A stretch of 64,000 nt of DNA from Streptomyces sp. SAI-135 (GTDB lineage Bacteria; Actinomycetota; Actinomycetes; Streptomycetales; Streptomycetaceae): contig NZ_JARXYP010000002.1 of the NCBI RefSeq assembly GCF_029893805.1, forward strand, positions 7,936,001 through 8,000,000, in the 5' to 3' direction. The notes below the pieces were generated by a model. That model did no database searches, was not told where the DNA came from, and was given only the letters and a program-made list of their open reading frames with translations. Below, in pieces: positions 25,251-33,755 of the stretch (position 1 is the first letter of the stretch; each line of letters starts with the position of its first letter). A program made the translations under genes and the position numbers.

Positions 25251-26498
25251 ATGCCTTCTGCCGTGCGCTTCGGCGTCAACTACACCCCGAGCCAGGGGTG
25301 GTTCCACCACTGGCTCGACTTCGACCTCGACTCCGTCCGCGCCGACCTCGACTCCGTCGCCGCCCTGGGCCTGGACCACATCCGGGTCTTCCCGCTGTGG
25401 CCGTACTTCCAGCCGAACCGCGCCCTGATCCGGCAGCGGGCCGTGGCGGACCTCGTGCGGCTCGTCGACGCCGCCGCCGAGCGCGGTCTCGACGTCAACG
25501 TCGACGGCCTCCAGGGGCACTTGAGCAGCTTCGACTTCCTGCCCGCCTGGACCCGGACCTGGCACCGCCGCAACCTCTTCACCGACCCGCAGGTCATCGA
25601 GGGCCAGGCCGCCTATCTGCGCACCCTCGCGACGGCACTGGCGGACCGGCCCAACTTCCTCGGCATGACCCTCGGCAACGAGGTCAACCAGTTCTCCGCG
25701 GGCCCCCACCCCGACCCGGACCGGGCCACCTCCGAGCAGATCGACGCCTGGCTCACCCGCATGCTGGCCGCCTGCGAGGAGGGCGCTCCCGGCAGGCTGC
25801 ACCTGCACGCCGAGTACGACGCCACCTGGTACCAGGACGACCAGCCCTTCACCCCCGCCCAGGCCGCCCGCCACGGCGCCGTCACCGCGGTGCACTCCTG
25901 GGTCTTCAACGGCACCGCCCAGCGCCACGGCCGCACCTCCGTCCCGGCCGAGCACCACGCCGCCTACCTCGTCGAACTCAGCAAGGCCTGGGCCGACGAC
26001 CCGCACCGGCCGGTCTGGCTCCAGGAGGTCGGCGCCCCCGCACCCCTGGTCCCGCCCGAGCACGCGGCCGCCTTCACCGAGGCCACGATCGCCAACGCCC
26101 TGGACTGCCCCGACCTGTGGGGCATCACCTGGTGGTGCTCCCACGACGTGTCCCGGGAACTGGCCGACTTCCCGGAACTGGAGTACGGACTCGGCCTGTT
26201 GACCAACGACCGCAGACCGAAGGACACCGCCCGGGTCCTGGAACGTGCGGCCCGGGCGGGCTCGGCCGCACCCGAACGCCGTACGACCGCACTCGTCGTC
26301 CCCGCCGACCCCGCCTCCCGCTCGCTCTGCGCGCCCGGCGGGCCCGTCTTCGACGCGTACTTCCGGCTGGTCGCCGACGGCGTCCGCCCCACCACCGTCC
26401 TCGACACCCGCGCCACCGACCGGGACCACCTGGCCGCGCGCTCCATCACCGAGGTCGTCACATCCGATCAGGTACTCCCACCCCACAAGGACCACTAG
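25251..26498 (+). CDS. GH5 (subfamily 18-like) beta-mannosidase
   Basis: A cytoplasmic glycoside hydrolase of 415 residues with no signal peptide. The GH5 acid/base is Glu144 in LGNEVNQF and the nucleophile Glu259 in WLQEVGAP. The N-terminal FGVNYTPSQGWFHHWLDFD and HIRVFPLWPYFQPN are typical of the GH5_18 branch. Its characterised members cleave Man-beta-1,4-GlcNAc, the core disaccharide left when N-glycans are trimmed. Its place between the importer and the GH85/GH38 genes supports that substrate. Subfamily assignment is from motif memory, not alignment. Confidence 0.85.
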   Translation: MPSAVRFGVNYTPSQGWFHHWLDFDLDSVRADLDSVAALGLDHIRVFPLWPYFQPNRALIRQRAVADLVRLVDAAAERGLDVNVDGLQGHLSSFDFLPAWTRTWHRRNLFTDPQVIEGQAAYLRTLATALADRPNFLGMTLGNEVNQFSAGPHPDPDRATSEQIDAWLTRMLAACEEGAPGRLHLHAEYDATWYQDDQPFTPAQAARHGAVTAVHSWVFNGTAQRHGRTSVPAEHHAAYLVELSKAWADDPHRPVWLQEVGAPAPLVPPEHAAAFTEATIANALDCPDLWGITWWCSHDVSRELADFPELEYGLGLLTNDRRPKDTARVLERAARAGSAAPERRTTALVVPADPASRSLCAPGGPVFDAYFRLVADGVRPTTVLDTRATDRDHLAARSITEVVTSDQVLPPHKDH

Positions 26499-26511
26499 GA
26501 GGCACCCGCTC

Positions 26512-28503
26512 GTGAACCCCACCAGACGCACCGTCCTGCTCGCCGCGACCGCGGCGGCGCTGCTCCCCGCGCTGCCCGCGAAGGCGGCGACGGCGACCGC
26601 GCTCCAGCCGTACGCCACCTACTGGTACCCGGACTCCCTGCCCTCCGGCAGCCCCGGCACCGGCATCACCTGGCGCAGCCTGAAGACCTGGCGGGCGGCC
26701 GAGGACGCCGACCTCGCCTTCAACGCGGCCGCCGTGCCGCTCGCCGGCCGCTTCACCCCGACGCCCGCCAACCCGACGGCCCGGGCCGACCAGGCACGCA
26801 TCCAGTCGCTGGTCTCCTTCGGGCCCACGGCCGGCAACCCCTCGCAGGGCTCGGCCACGTCCGACTACTACGCCTTCGGGCACTGGGCCTACGTCGACGA
26901 ACTGGTCTTCTGGGGCGGCTCGTCCGGCGAGGGGCTGATCCTCGCGCCGAACGCCCCGATCGTGGACGCCGCCCACCGGCACGGCGTGCCCGTCCTCGGC
27001 AACATCTTCCTGCCACCGGCCGCCTACGGCGGACAGTTGCAGTGGACCCGGGACCTGGTGCAGAAGGACGCGGCCGGCCGGTACCCGCTGGCGGACCGGC
27101 TCGTCGCGGTCGCCACGGCGTACGGCTTCGACGGATGGTTCGTCAACGCGGAGACCGGCGGAGGGGACGCGGCTCTCGGGGCGGACATGCTCGGCTTCGT
27201 ACGGGAGTTGAAGGCCCTGTCCGCGGCGAGGGGGCAGCGGGTCACCTGGTACGACTCGATGACCGTGAACGGGACGGTGAGCTGGCAGGGCGCGCTGAAC
27301 AGCCGCAACCAGGCGTTCTTCGAGGCCGCGGACGACATGTTCGTCGACTTCCGGTGGACGGCGTCCAGTCTGGCCTCGTCGGGCACCCTCGCCCAGCAAC
27401 TCGGGCGCAACCGGTACGAGTTGTGGGCGGGCGTGGACGTGGAGGCGAACGGCTGGAACACCTCCGAGAACTGGGACGCGATCGTGCCGGGGGACAGCCC
27501 GCACGTGACCTCGATCGGGTTGTACCGGCCGGAGTGGACCCGCAACCACCTGCCCGCCGACCAGCGGTCGCCGCGCGACTTCCACGCGGCCGACGACCGC
27601 TTCTGGACCGGCAGGTCGCTCGACCCGTCCCGCCCGGACGCCACCGACCCCTGGCACGCCCCGGCGGTGTCGGTCGCCGACCGGTCGACGGTCACGGCGG
27701 TGCCGTTCGCGAGCGTGTTCAACACCGGGCACGGGCTGCGGTGGTACGAGGAGGGCGTGGTCACCTCGGACACGCCCTGGAACCATCTCGGGCTGCAGGA
27801 CCGGCTGCCCTCGCGGCAATGGATCGTGCGGACGCGGGGCACGCGGCCGGCCGTCTCCTTCGACTTCGCGGACGCCTGGCGGGGCGGCAGCAGCGTGCTC
27901 GTGGACGGCGTGCTGGACGAGCCGGTCACCGTGGACCTGTACGCCGTACGGCTGCCGGTCAGCGGTGACACCGTGGTCGAACTGACCCACCGGACCGACG
28001 AGGGCGAGGTGGGCGTCGAGCTCGCCGTGGCCACCGCCGAGCCCGGCGCGCCGGGCGAGACACCGCCGTACACCTATCTGCCCGTGGCCGCAGGCGACGG
28101 CTGGCGGACCTCGACCGTACGGCTGACCGGGCTCGCCGGGTCCGTCCACGCGCTCGGCGTGCGGCTCACCGGCACCGGCACGCTGAAGTGGCGGCTCGGC
28201 TCCATCGCGGTGTACGACACCCCCCGCACCCCCGGCCCGCCGACCGGCCTGCGCGTCACCGCGGCCAGTGGCGGCGACCTGCGCCTCGCCTGGAACCCCG
28301 CCCCGGGTGCCGTACGCCACTACACCCTGCACCGGCTCCTGCCCGACGGCACCCGGCGCTTCCTCGGCGGCACCTGCCAGCGCGCCTTCTTCGTCCCCGG
28401 CCTGCGCCCTGAACAGGGCGAGCGGCGGGCGCGGTTGGAGCTGCGTGCCGTGGGGGAGCTCTACACCTCGTCGGCCCCCGTGACGGTCACCCATCCCTGG
28501 TGA
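26512..28503 (+). CDS. secreted GH85 endo-beta-N-acetylglucosaminidase
   Basis: Cuts the chitobiose core of N-glycans (GlcNAc-beta-1,4-GlcNAc), releasing the oligosaccharide from glycoproteins. The 663-residue protein starts at GTG 26512 behind AGGAGG (26497-26502), which overlaps the previous stop. The signal region NPTRRTVLLAATAAALLPAL indicates export. The catalytic region is FDGWFVNAETG, with Asn212 orienting the oxazoline intermediate and Glu214 as acid/base, the hallmark pair of GH85. C-terminal beta-sandwich and fibronectin-like modules (GPPTGLRVTAASGGDLRLAW) follow. It is the extracellular entry enzyme of the operon. Confidence 0.92.
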   Translation: MNPTRRTVLLAATAAALLPALPAKAATATALQPYATYWYPDSLPSGSPGTGITWRSLKTWRAAEDADLAFNAAAVPLAGRFTPTPANPTARADQARIQSLVSFGPTAGNPSQGSATSDYYAFGHWAYVDELVFWGGSSGEGLILAPNAPIVDAAHRHGVPVLGNIFLPPAAYGGQLQWTRDLVQKDAAGRYPLADRLVAVATAYGFDGWFVNAETGGGDAALGADMLGFVRELKALSAARGQRVTWYDSMTVNGTVSWQGALNSRNQAFFEAADDMFVDFRWTASSLASSGTLAQQLGRNRYELWAGVDVEANGWNTSENWDAIVPGDSPHVTSIGLYRPEWTRNHLPADQRSPRDFHAADDRFWTGRSLDPSRPDATDPWHAPAVSVADRSTVTAVPFASVFNTGHGLRWYEEGVVTSDTPWNHLGLQDRLPSRQWIVRTRGTRPAVSFDFADAWRGGSSVLVDGVLDEPVTVDLYAVRLPVSGDTVVELTHRTDEGEVGVELAVATAEPGAPGETPPYTYLPVAAGDGWRTSTVRLTGLAGSVHALGVRLTGTGTLKWRLGSIAVYDTPRTPGPPTGLRVTAASGGDLRLAWNPAPGAVRHYTLHRLLPDGTRRFLGGTCQRAFFVPGLRPEQGERRARLELRAVGELYTSSAPVTVTHPW

Positions 28504-28552
28504 CCGCGTGACCCACCTCTGGTAACCCCCGGAATCCTGGAGAGCACCCCGC

Positions 28553-31500
28553 ATGCATGACGACCGCAGCCTGGTCGAGGCCCGCCTCAAGCGCGTCCTC
28601 GACGAGCGCCTCCGCCCCGCCGTGTACCCCGAGTCCGTGCCGCTTGAGGTGGCGGTGTGGCACGCGCCCGACGAACCGGTGCCCGTCGCCGAGGGCCTGG
28701 CGGCCGAGCCGGAGCCCATCGCGGTGGGCGCCCGGTGGGGTGCTCCCTGGGGCACCAGCTGGTTCCGCGTCACCGGGACCGTCCCGAAGGAGTGGGCCGG
28801 CAGGACCGTGGAGGCGATCCTGGACCTCGGCTTCGACGAGAACATGCCCGGCTTCCAGTGCGAGGGCCTCGTCTACCGGCCCGACGGCACCCCCGTGAAG
28901 GGCCTGAACCCGCGCAACCAGTGGGTGCGGATCGGCGCACCCGTCGAGGGCGGCGAGGAGGTCCGCCTGCACGTCGAGGCCGCCTCCAACCCCGTCATCC
29001 TCGACTACCACCCCTTCCTGCCCACGCAGTTGGGCGACAAGGAGACCGCGGGCAGCGAACCGCAGTACCGGCTGGCGCGCATGGACCTCGCCGTCCTCGA
29101 CGAGACCGTGTGGCAGCTGGTGCTCGACCTGGAGGTGCTCGGCGAGCTGATGGCCGAACTGCCGGTGGAGTCGGGGCGCCGCTGGGAGATCCTGCGGGCG
29201 GTCGAGAAGGCTCTGGACGCGCTGGACCTCCAGGACGTGAACGGCACGGCGGCCCAGGCGCGCGTACGGCTGGAGACGGTCCTGTCCGAGCCCGCCGTGC
29301 CCTCCGCCCACCGCATCAGCGCCGTCGGCCACGCCCACATCGACTCGGCGTGGCTGTGGCCGCTGCGCGAGACGGTCCGCAAGGTGGCCCGGACCACCTC
29401 CAACATGACCGCGCTGCTCGACGACGAGCCGGAGTTCGTGTTCGCCATGTCCCAGGCCCAGCAGTGGGCGTGGGTGCGCGACCACCGGCCCGAGGTGTGG
29501 GCACGGGTGAAGAAGGCCGTGGCCGACGGGCGCTTCGTGCCCGCCGGCGGCATGTGGGTCGAGTCGGACACCAACATGCCGGGCTCGGAGGCGATGGCCC
29601 GTCAGTTCGTGCACGGCAAGCGGTTCTTCCTCGACGAGTTCGGCATCGAGAATCAGGAGGCGTGGCTGCCCGACACCTTCGGGTTCGCCGCCGGACTGCC
29701 GCAGATCATCAAGGCGGCCGGCTCCAAGTGGCTGCTGACGCAGAAGATCTCCTGGTCCCAGACGAACAAGTTCCCCCACCACACCTTCCAGTGGGAGGGC
29801 ATCGACGGCACGCGGATCTTCACCCACTTCCCGCCCGTCGACACCTACAACTGCTCCATGAAGGGCAGCGAGATCGCCCACGCGGCGAAGAACTTCAAGG
29901 ACAAGGGGGTCGCCCGGCACTCCCTCGCCCCCACCGGCTGGGGGGACGGGGGCGGCGGCACGACCCGGGAGATGATCGCCAAGGCGGCCCGGCTGCGCGA
30001 CCTCGAAGGCTCGGCGACCGTGGCCTGGGAGACCCCGGCGGAGTTCTTCGAGAAGGCCGAGGCCGAGTACCCCGAACCACCGGTGTGGGTCGGCGAGCTG
30101 TACCTGGAGCTCCACCGCGCCACCCTCACCAGCCAGGCCAAGACGAAGCAGGGCAACCGCCGCAGCGAACACCTCCTGCGCGAGGCCGAGCTGTGGGCGG
30201 CGACGGCGGCCGTGCGGGCCGGATTCCCCTACCCGTACGAGGAGTTGGACCGCATCTGGAAGACGGTTCTGCTGCACCAGTTCCACGACATCCTGCCCGG
30301 GTCCTCGATCGCCTGGGTGCACCGCGAGGCCCGGCGCACCTACGAGCGGCTCGCGGACGAGCTGAACGCCCTCATCGACGCGGCCCAGCGCGCACTGGCG
30401 GGGGAGGGGGGCCAGGAGCTGCTCTTCAACTCCGCACCCCACGCCCGTGGCGGGGTCGCGGCGGGCGGCGCCGGAACCGCGGTCGTCGAGGGCCGCACGA
30501 CGGTGACCGGGCGCCCCGGCGGCGGACACGTCCTGGACAACGGCATCCTGCGGATCCAGATCGACGCGCGGGGCCTGGTCGTCTCCGCGTACGACATCGA
30601 AGCCGACCGGGAGACCATCGCACCGGACCGGGCAGGGAACCTCCTCCAACTCCACCCGGACTTCCCGAACATGTGGGACGCGTGGGACGTGGACGAGTTC
30701 TACCGCCACACCGTCACCGATCTCACCGACGTGGACGAGATCACCCCCGAGGGCCCGCACGGGGTGCGGATCACCAGGACCTTCGGCGCCTCCCGCGTCA
30801 CCCAGCTCCTGTCGCTGGCGCCGGGGGAGCGGCGGCTGCTGGTGGACACCGAGGTCGACTGGCACGAGACGGAGAAGTTCCTCAAGCTCGCCTTCCCGCT
30901 CGACCTGCACGCCGAACGGTACGCGTCGGAGACGCAGTTCGGGCACTTCCACCGGCCCACGCACACCAACACCTCCTGGGAGGCGGCGAAGTTCGAGGCC
31001 TGCAACCACCGTTTCGTACACCTGGAGGAGCCCGGCTGGGGCGTGGCGGTCGTCAACGACTCGACGTACGGCCACGATGTGACCCGGACCGTGCGCACGG
31101 ACGGCGACCGGGGCACGACCACCACGGTCCGGGCGTCCCTGCTGCGCGCCCCGCGCTTCCCCGACCCGGAGACCGACCAGGGCGTCCACCGCTTCCGGCA
31201 CGCCCTGGTGCCGGGGGCCGGGATCGGGGACGCGGTGCGCGAGGGATGGCGGATCAACCTGCCGGAGCGGTCCGTACGCGGCTCCGCGGAGGTCGCTCCG
31301 CTGGTGAGCGTCGACCAGGACGCGGTCGTCGTCACGGCCGTGAAGCTGGCCGACGACGGCAGCGGCGACGTGGTGGTCCGCTTCCACGAGGCGCACGGCG
31401 GACGGGCGCGGGCCACCGTCAGGGCGGACTTCGAGGTCACCGGGGTCACGGCCACGGACCTGCTGGAACGCCCGTCGGACGATGCTCCCGCGCTGCGGCG

Positions 31501-31570
31501 GGAGGGGAACGAGGTCTCCCTGCGGCTGCGGCCGTTCGAACTGGTCACGCTGCGGTTCACGCGGGCCTGA
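28553..31570 (+). CDS. GH38 alpha-mannosidase
   Basis: Hydrolyses alpha-linked mannose from N-glycan branches. It has 1005 residues and no signal peptide, so it acts in the cytoplasm on imported oligosaccharide. The zinc/catalytic motif GHAHIDSAWLWP places His262 and Asp264 as metal ligands, and Asp374 in WLPDTFGF is the expected nucleophile. QFHDILPGSSI is another conserved GH38 element. The rest is the C-terminal beta domain. Its ATG is 50 bp after the GH85 stop, and it is the last gene of the operon before a terminator. Confidence 0.94.
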   Translation: MHDDRSLVEARLKRVLDERLRPAVYPESVPLEVAVWHAPDEPVPVAEGLAAEPEPIAVGARWGAPWGTSWFRVTGTVPKEWAGRTVEAILDLGFDENMPGFQCEGLVYRPDGTPVKGLNPRNQWVRIGAPVEGGEEVRLHVEAASNPVILDYHPFLPTQLGDKETAGSEPQYRLARMDLAVLDETVWQLVLDLEVLGELMAELPVESGRRWEILRAVEKALDALDLQDVNGTAAQARVRLETVLSEPAVPSAHRISAVGHAHIDSAWLWPLRETVRKVARTTSNMTALLDDEPEFVFAMSQAQQWAWVRDHRPEVWARVKKAVADGRFVPAGGMWVESDTNMPGSEAMARQFVHGKRFFLDEFGIENQEAWLPDTFGFAAGLPQIIKAAGSKWLLTQKISWSQTNKFPHHTFQWEGIDGTRIFTHFPPVDTYNCSMKGSEIAHAAKNFKDKGVARHSLAPTGWGDGGGGTTREMIAKAARLRDLEGSATVAWETPAEFFEKAEAEYPEPPVWVGELYLELHRATLTSQAKTKQGNRRSEHLLREAELWAATAAVRAGFPYPYEELDRIWKTVLLHQFHDILPGSSIAWVHREARRTYERLADELNALIDAAQRALAGEGGQELLFNSAPHARGGVAAGGAGTAVVEGRTTVTGRPGGGHVLDNGILRIQIDARGLVVSAYDIEADRETIAPDRAGNLLQLHPDFPNMWDAWDVDEFYRHTVTDLTDVDEITPEGPHGVRITRTFGASRVTQLLSLAPGERRLLVDTEVDWHETEKFLKLAFPLDLHAERYASETQFGHFHRPTHTNTSWEAAKFEACNHRFVHLEEPGWGVAVVNDSTYGHDVTRTVRTDGDRGTTTTVRASLLRAPRFPDPETDQGVHRFRHALVPGAGIGDAVREGWRINLPERSVRGSAEVAPLVSVDQDAVVVTAVKLADDGSGDVVVRFHEAHGGRARATVRADFEVTGVTATDLLERPSDDAPALRREGNEVSLRLRPFELVTLRFTRA

Positions 31571-31577
31571 GCGGCGG

Positions 31578-31600
31578 GGGGCGGGCAGCCGGCCCGCCCC
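31578..31600 (+). terminator. hairpin terminator of the N-glycan operon
   Basis: GGGGCGGGC (31578-31586) and GCCCGCCCC (31592-31600) pair over 9 bp around the loop AGCCG, 8 bp after the GH38 stop. Confidence 0.65.
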
Positions 31601-31707
31601 TCCAACCCACCCGACGGGGAGCCCGCTGTCACTTGTGGTTACTCGGGAACTGTAGGAGAGTGCGCTTTGACCTGGACGAACGCTCTTTTCGGTGACTGGG
31701 GGACCTG

Positions 31708-32088
31708 ATGGGGACCAGAGAGTTCACGGGCTCGCCCGAGGACGCGGACCTGAGGCGCGCCGACTCGCTGGCGCGCGAGATCTTCTCGGACGTCGCCAAC
31801 AAGTGGGCGTTCCTGATCATCGAGGCGCTCGGGGAGCGCACCCTGCGCTTCAGCGAGTTGCGCGACGAGGTGGAGGGCGTCAGCCACAAGATGCTCACCC
31901 AGAACCTGCGCATGCTGGAGCGCTACGGCCTCGTCGACCGCAAGGTGCACCCCACCGTGCCGCCGCGGGTGGAGTACACCCTCACCGAGCCGGGCCGGGC
32001 CCTGCGGGCCACGGTCGACGGCATGTGCGGCTGGACCCACCAGTACCTCGGGCACATCGAGGCCGCCCGGCGCCGCTTCGACGGGTGA
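31708..32088 (+). CDS. HxlR-family winged-helix regulator
   Basis: A 126-residue DNA-binding protein. The family core is clear: DVANKWAFLIIEALGERTLRF for helix 1-2, ELRDEVEGVSHKMLTQNLRM for the recognition region, and PTVPPRVEYTLTEPGRAL for the wing. HxlR members often respond to aldehydes, thiols or quinones and control neighbouring detoxification genes. It is convergent with the PIG-L gene and has no divergent target, so its regulon is open. The N-terminal cysteine used by some redox-sensing members is absent. Confidence 0.9.
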   Translation: MGTREFTGSPEDADLRRADSLAREIFSDVANKWAFLIIEALGERTLRFSELRDEVEGVSHKMLTQNLRMLERYGLVDRKVHPTVPPRVEYTLTEPGRALRATVDGMCGWTHQYLGHIEAARRRFDG

Positions 32089-32106
32089 CGGGCCGGCCCC
32101 GGGCGG

Positions 32107-32946
32107 CTACTCCGAGCGCAGCCCGGCGAAGAGGTCGTTCTCGGGTACGGCCGCTCCGGTGGTGTCCCGCACCCGTACGAAGGTCTCCACACCCATCAGC
32201 TCGCCGAACCGCTCCTTGCCCATCTTGAGGAAGAAGATGTTCTCGCCCTGGCTGGCGTGCGCCGCCAGCGCGTCGAACTTCTGACCGCTGAAGCCGGTCG
32301 TGTCCACCCACGTGGTGACCTCGTCGTCGGGCAGGCCGATCTCGGCCGGCGCGGCGGCCTCGGCGGGTTCCGGCTCGGGCACGTCCTCACCGAACTCGCG
32401 CATGACCTCGCCGAACCGCTGCATCATCGAGTGGGGCATCGTCGTCCAGTACACCTTCGGTGTCAGCTCGGTCATCTCCAGCGCCGCCATCGTGATGCGG
32501 TGGGCCTGGATGTGGTCGGGATGCCCGTAGAAGCCGTTCTCGTCGTAGGTGACGACCACATCGGGGCGGTAGTGCCGCATGAGTTCCGCGAGGCGGGCCG
32601 CGCCCTCCTCGACGGGGGTCCGCCAGAAGGATCCGGGGGCGTCGTTGCTCGGCCAGCCCATCATCCCGGAGTCGGCGTAGTCCAGCATCTCCAGGTCGCT
32701 GATCTTCAACACCTCACAGCTCGCCTCCAGTTCCTGCCGGCGCAGCAGGGCGACGGCCGCCGGATCGTGGCCGGGATCGCCCGGCTTGACACCCCCCGGC
32801 CCGTCACCGCATCCACCGTCGGTACAGGTCACGAGTACCGTGCGGACGCCTTCCGCCGCGTACCGCGCGAGGACCCCTCCGGTTCCGGTGGCCTCGTCGT
32901 CGGGGTGAGCGTGCACGGCCATGAGCGTCAGGGGTCGGTCGGTCAT
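32107..32946 (-). CDS. PIG-L family deacetylase (LmbE/Mca-like)
   Basis: A zinc-dependent N-deacetylase/amidase of 279 residues. The zinc motif HAHPDDEATG (His14, Asp17) is followed by YDENGFYGHPDHIQAH, which carries the third ligand and is close to the mycothiol-conjugate amidase (Mca) and MshB pattern. There is no signal peptide. ATG 32946 has AGGAGGA upstream. It could be a mycothiol-related amidase paralogue or a sugar deacetylase. Its position between the N-glycan and fucose operons hints at GlcNAc deacetylation, but that is only context. Confidence 0.88.
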   Translation of the reverse strand: MTDRPLTLMAVHAHPDDEATGTGGVLARYAAEGVRTVLVTCTDGGCGDGPGGVKPGDPGHDPAAVALLRRQELEASCEVLKISDLEMLDYADSGMMGWPSNDAPGSFWRTPVEEGAARLAELMRHYRPDVVVTYDENGFYGHPDHIQAHRITMAALEMTELTPKVYWTTMPHSMMQRFGEVMREFGEDVPEPEPAEAAAPAEIGLPDDEVTTWVDTTGFSGQKFDALAAHASQGENIFFLKMGKERFGELMGVETFVRVRDTTGAAVPENDLFAGLRSE

Positions 32947-33151
32947 GGGAACAGTCCTCCTGCGGAAACACGTCTGGATGCGGGTGCGGCGGGTGCACCC
33001 CGATTCCGGGGCGCGGCTGCCGACGGGGCGCAGGACCTGATGATCTCCGTGTCCCCCGCCCGGCGACGCCGGTCCCCTGGTCGGTGCAACCGCGCCGGCC
33101 GGACCGGGTGTTCCCGCTGGGGCGCTTGATTTCCGCGGCGCGCCCGTGCAG
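32947..33151. other. intergenic sequence without recognised gene
   Basis: About 200 bp upstream of the PIG-L start, GC-rich, with no supported coding region. It must carry the PIG-L promoter. The rest of the 809-bp gap to 33756 is the XRE fragment and the repeat array. Confidence 0.4.
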
Positions 33152-33296
33152 TCACCCGGCCGGGGGTGGAGGCGTCGTCGTCGCGCGGGTGGCCACGGCG
33201 GGCGTCTCCACGAGCTGATCCAGCGTGGTGCCCAGGGGCGCGGGCGAGGGTGACGAACTGGTCCGCGGCGAGCCGACGCCGGCCGACCTCGATCAC
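33152..33296 (-). pseudogene. decayed C-terminal fragment of an XRE-type helix-turn-helix regulator
   Basis: On the minus strand VIEVGRRRLAADQFVTLARA is followed, after a +1 shift in the G-run 33235-33238 (CCCC on the coding strand), by LGTTLDQLVETPAVATRA and a stop at 33152-33154. Joined, this resembles the end of an XRE HTH domain (IERGxRRLxxDxFVxLARALGTTLDxLVE). No N-terminal half exists; the tandem-repeat array begins directly upstream of it. The reading is by eye only. Confidence 0.45.
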
Positions 33297-33317
33297 TCGC
33301 CCGGCGTTCGGGCCTCT

Positions 33318-33753
33318 TGGTCTGGCGGCTCGCCTACGGTTCCGGGTCCTCGTCCTCGGGGTCCAGTGGCTCGCCTGCCGTTCCGGTTTCCCGTGGTCTG
33401 GTGGCTCGCCCACCGTTCAGGTCTCCGAGGTCCGCTGGCCCGCCCGGCGTCGGGCTCCCGTGGTCTTGTGGCTCGTCTGCCGTTCCGGGTCCTTGGCCCG
33501 GTGGCTCGCCCGCCGTTCAGGTCTCCGAGGTCCGCTGGCCCGCCCGGCGTCGGGCCCCCGTGGTCTGGTGGCTCGCATACGGTTCCGGTTCCTTGGTCCG
33601 CCGGGTCGCCTACGGTTCCGGGTCCTCGTGGTCCGGTGACTTGCCTACCGCGCAGGTCCCCGTGGTCGAGTGGCTCGCCCACCGTTCCGGTTCCCCGAGG
33701 TCCGATGGCTCGCCTACCGGGCCGGCCCCCCGAGGTCCGATCGCCCGCCCGCC
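33318..33753. repeat. degenerate tandem-repeat array (about 13 units of 32-41 bp)
   Basis: Units follow the pattern ggtccggtggctcgcc-taccgttccgg-ttcccg with changes and small indels. A higher-order copy exists: 33400-33475 and 33500-33575 match over 76 bp with three differences, exactly 100 bp apart, including an identical 43-bp core. Unit lengths are mostly not multiples of three, so the array does not encode one repeated peptide. It fills the space between the XRE fragment and the stop codon of the GntR gene. Confidence 0.8.
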
Positions 33754-33755
33754 CT

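Noticed and set aside
33318..33753. Possible CRISPR array
   Set aside because: Repeats are degenerate and contiguous, there are no unique spacers of constant length, and no cas gene is present in the window.
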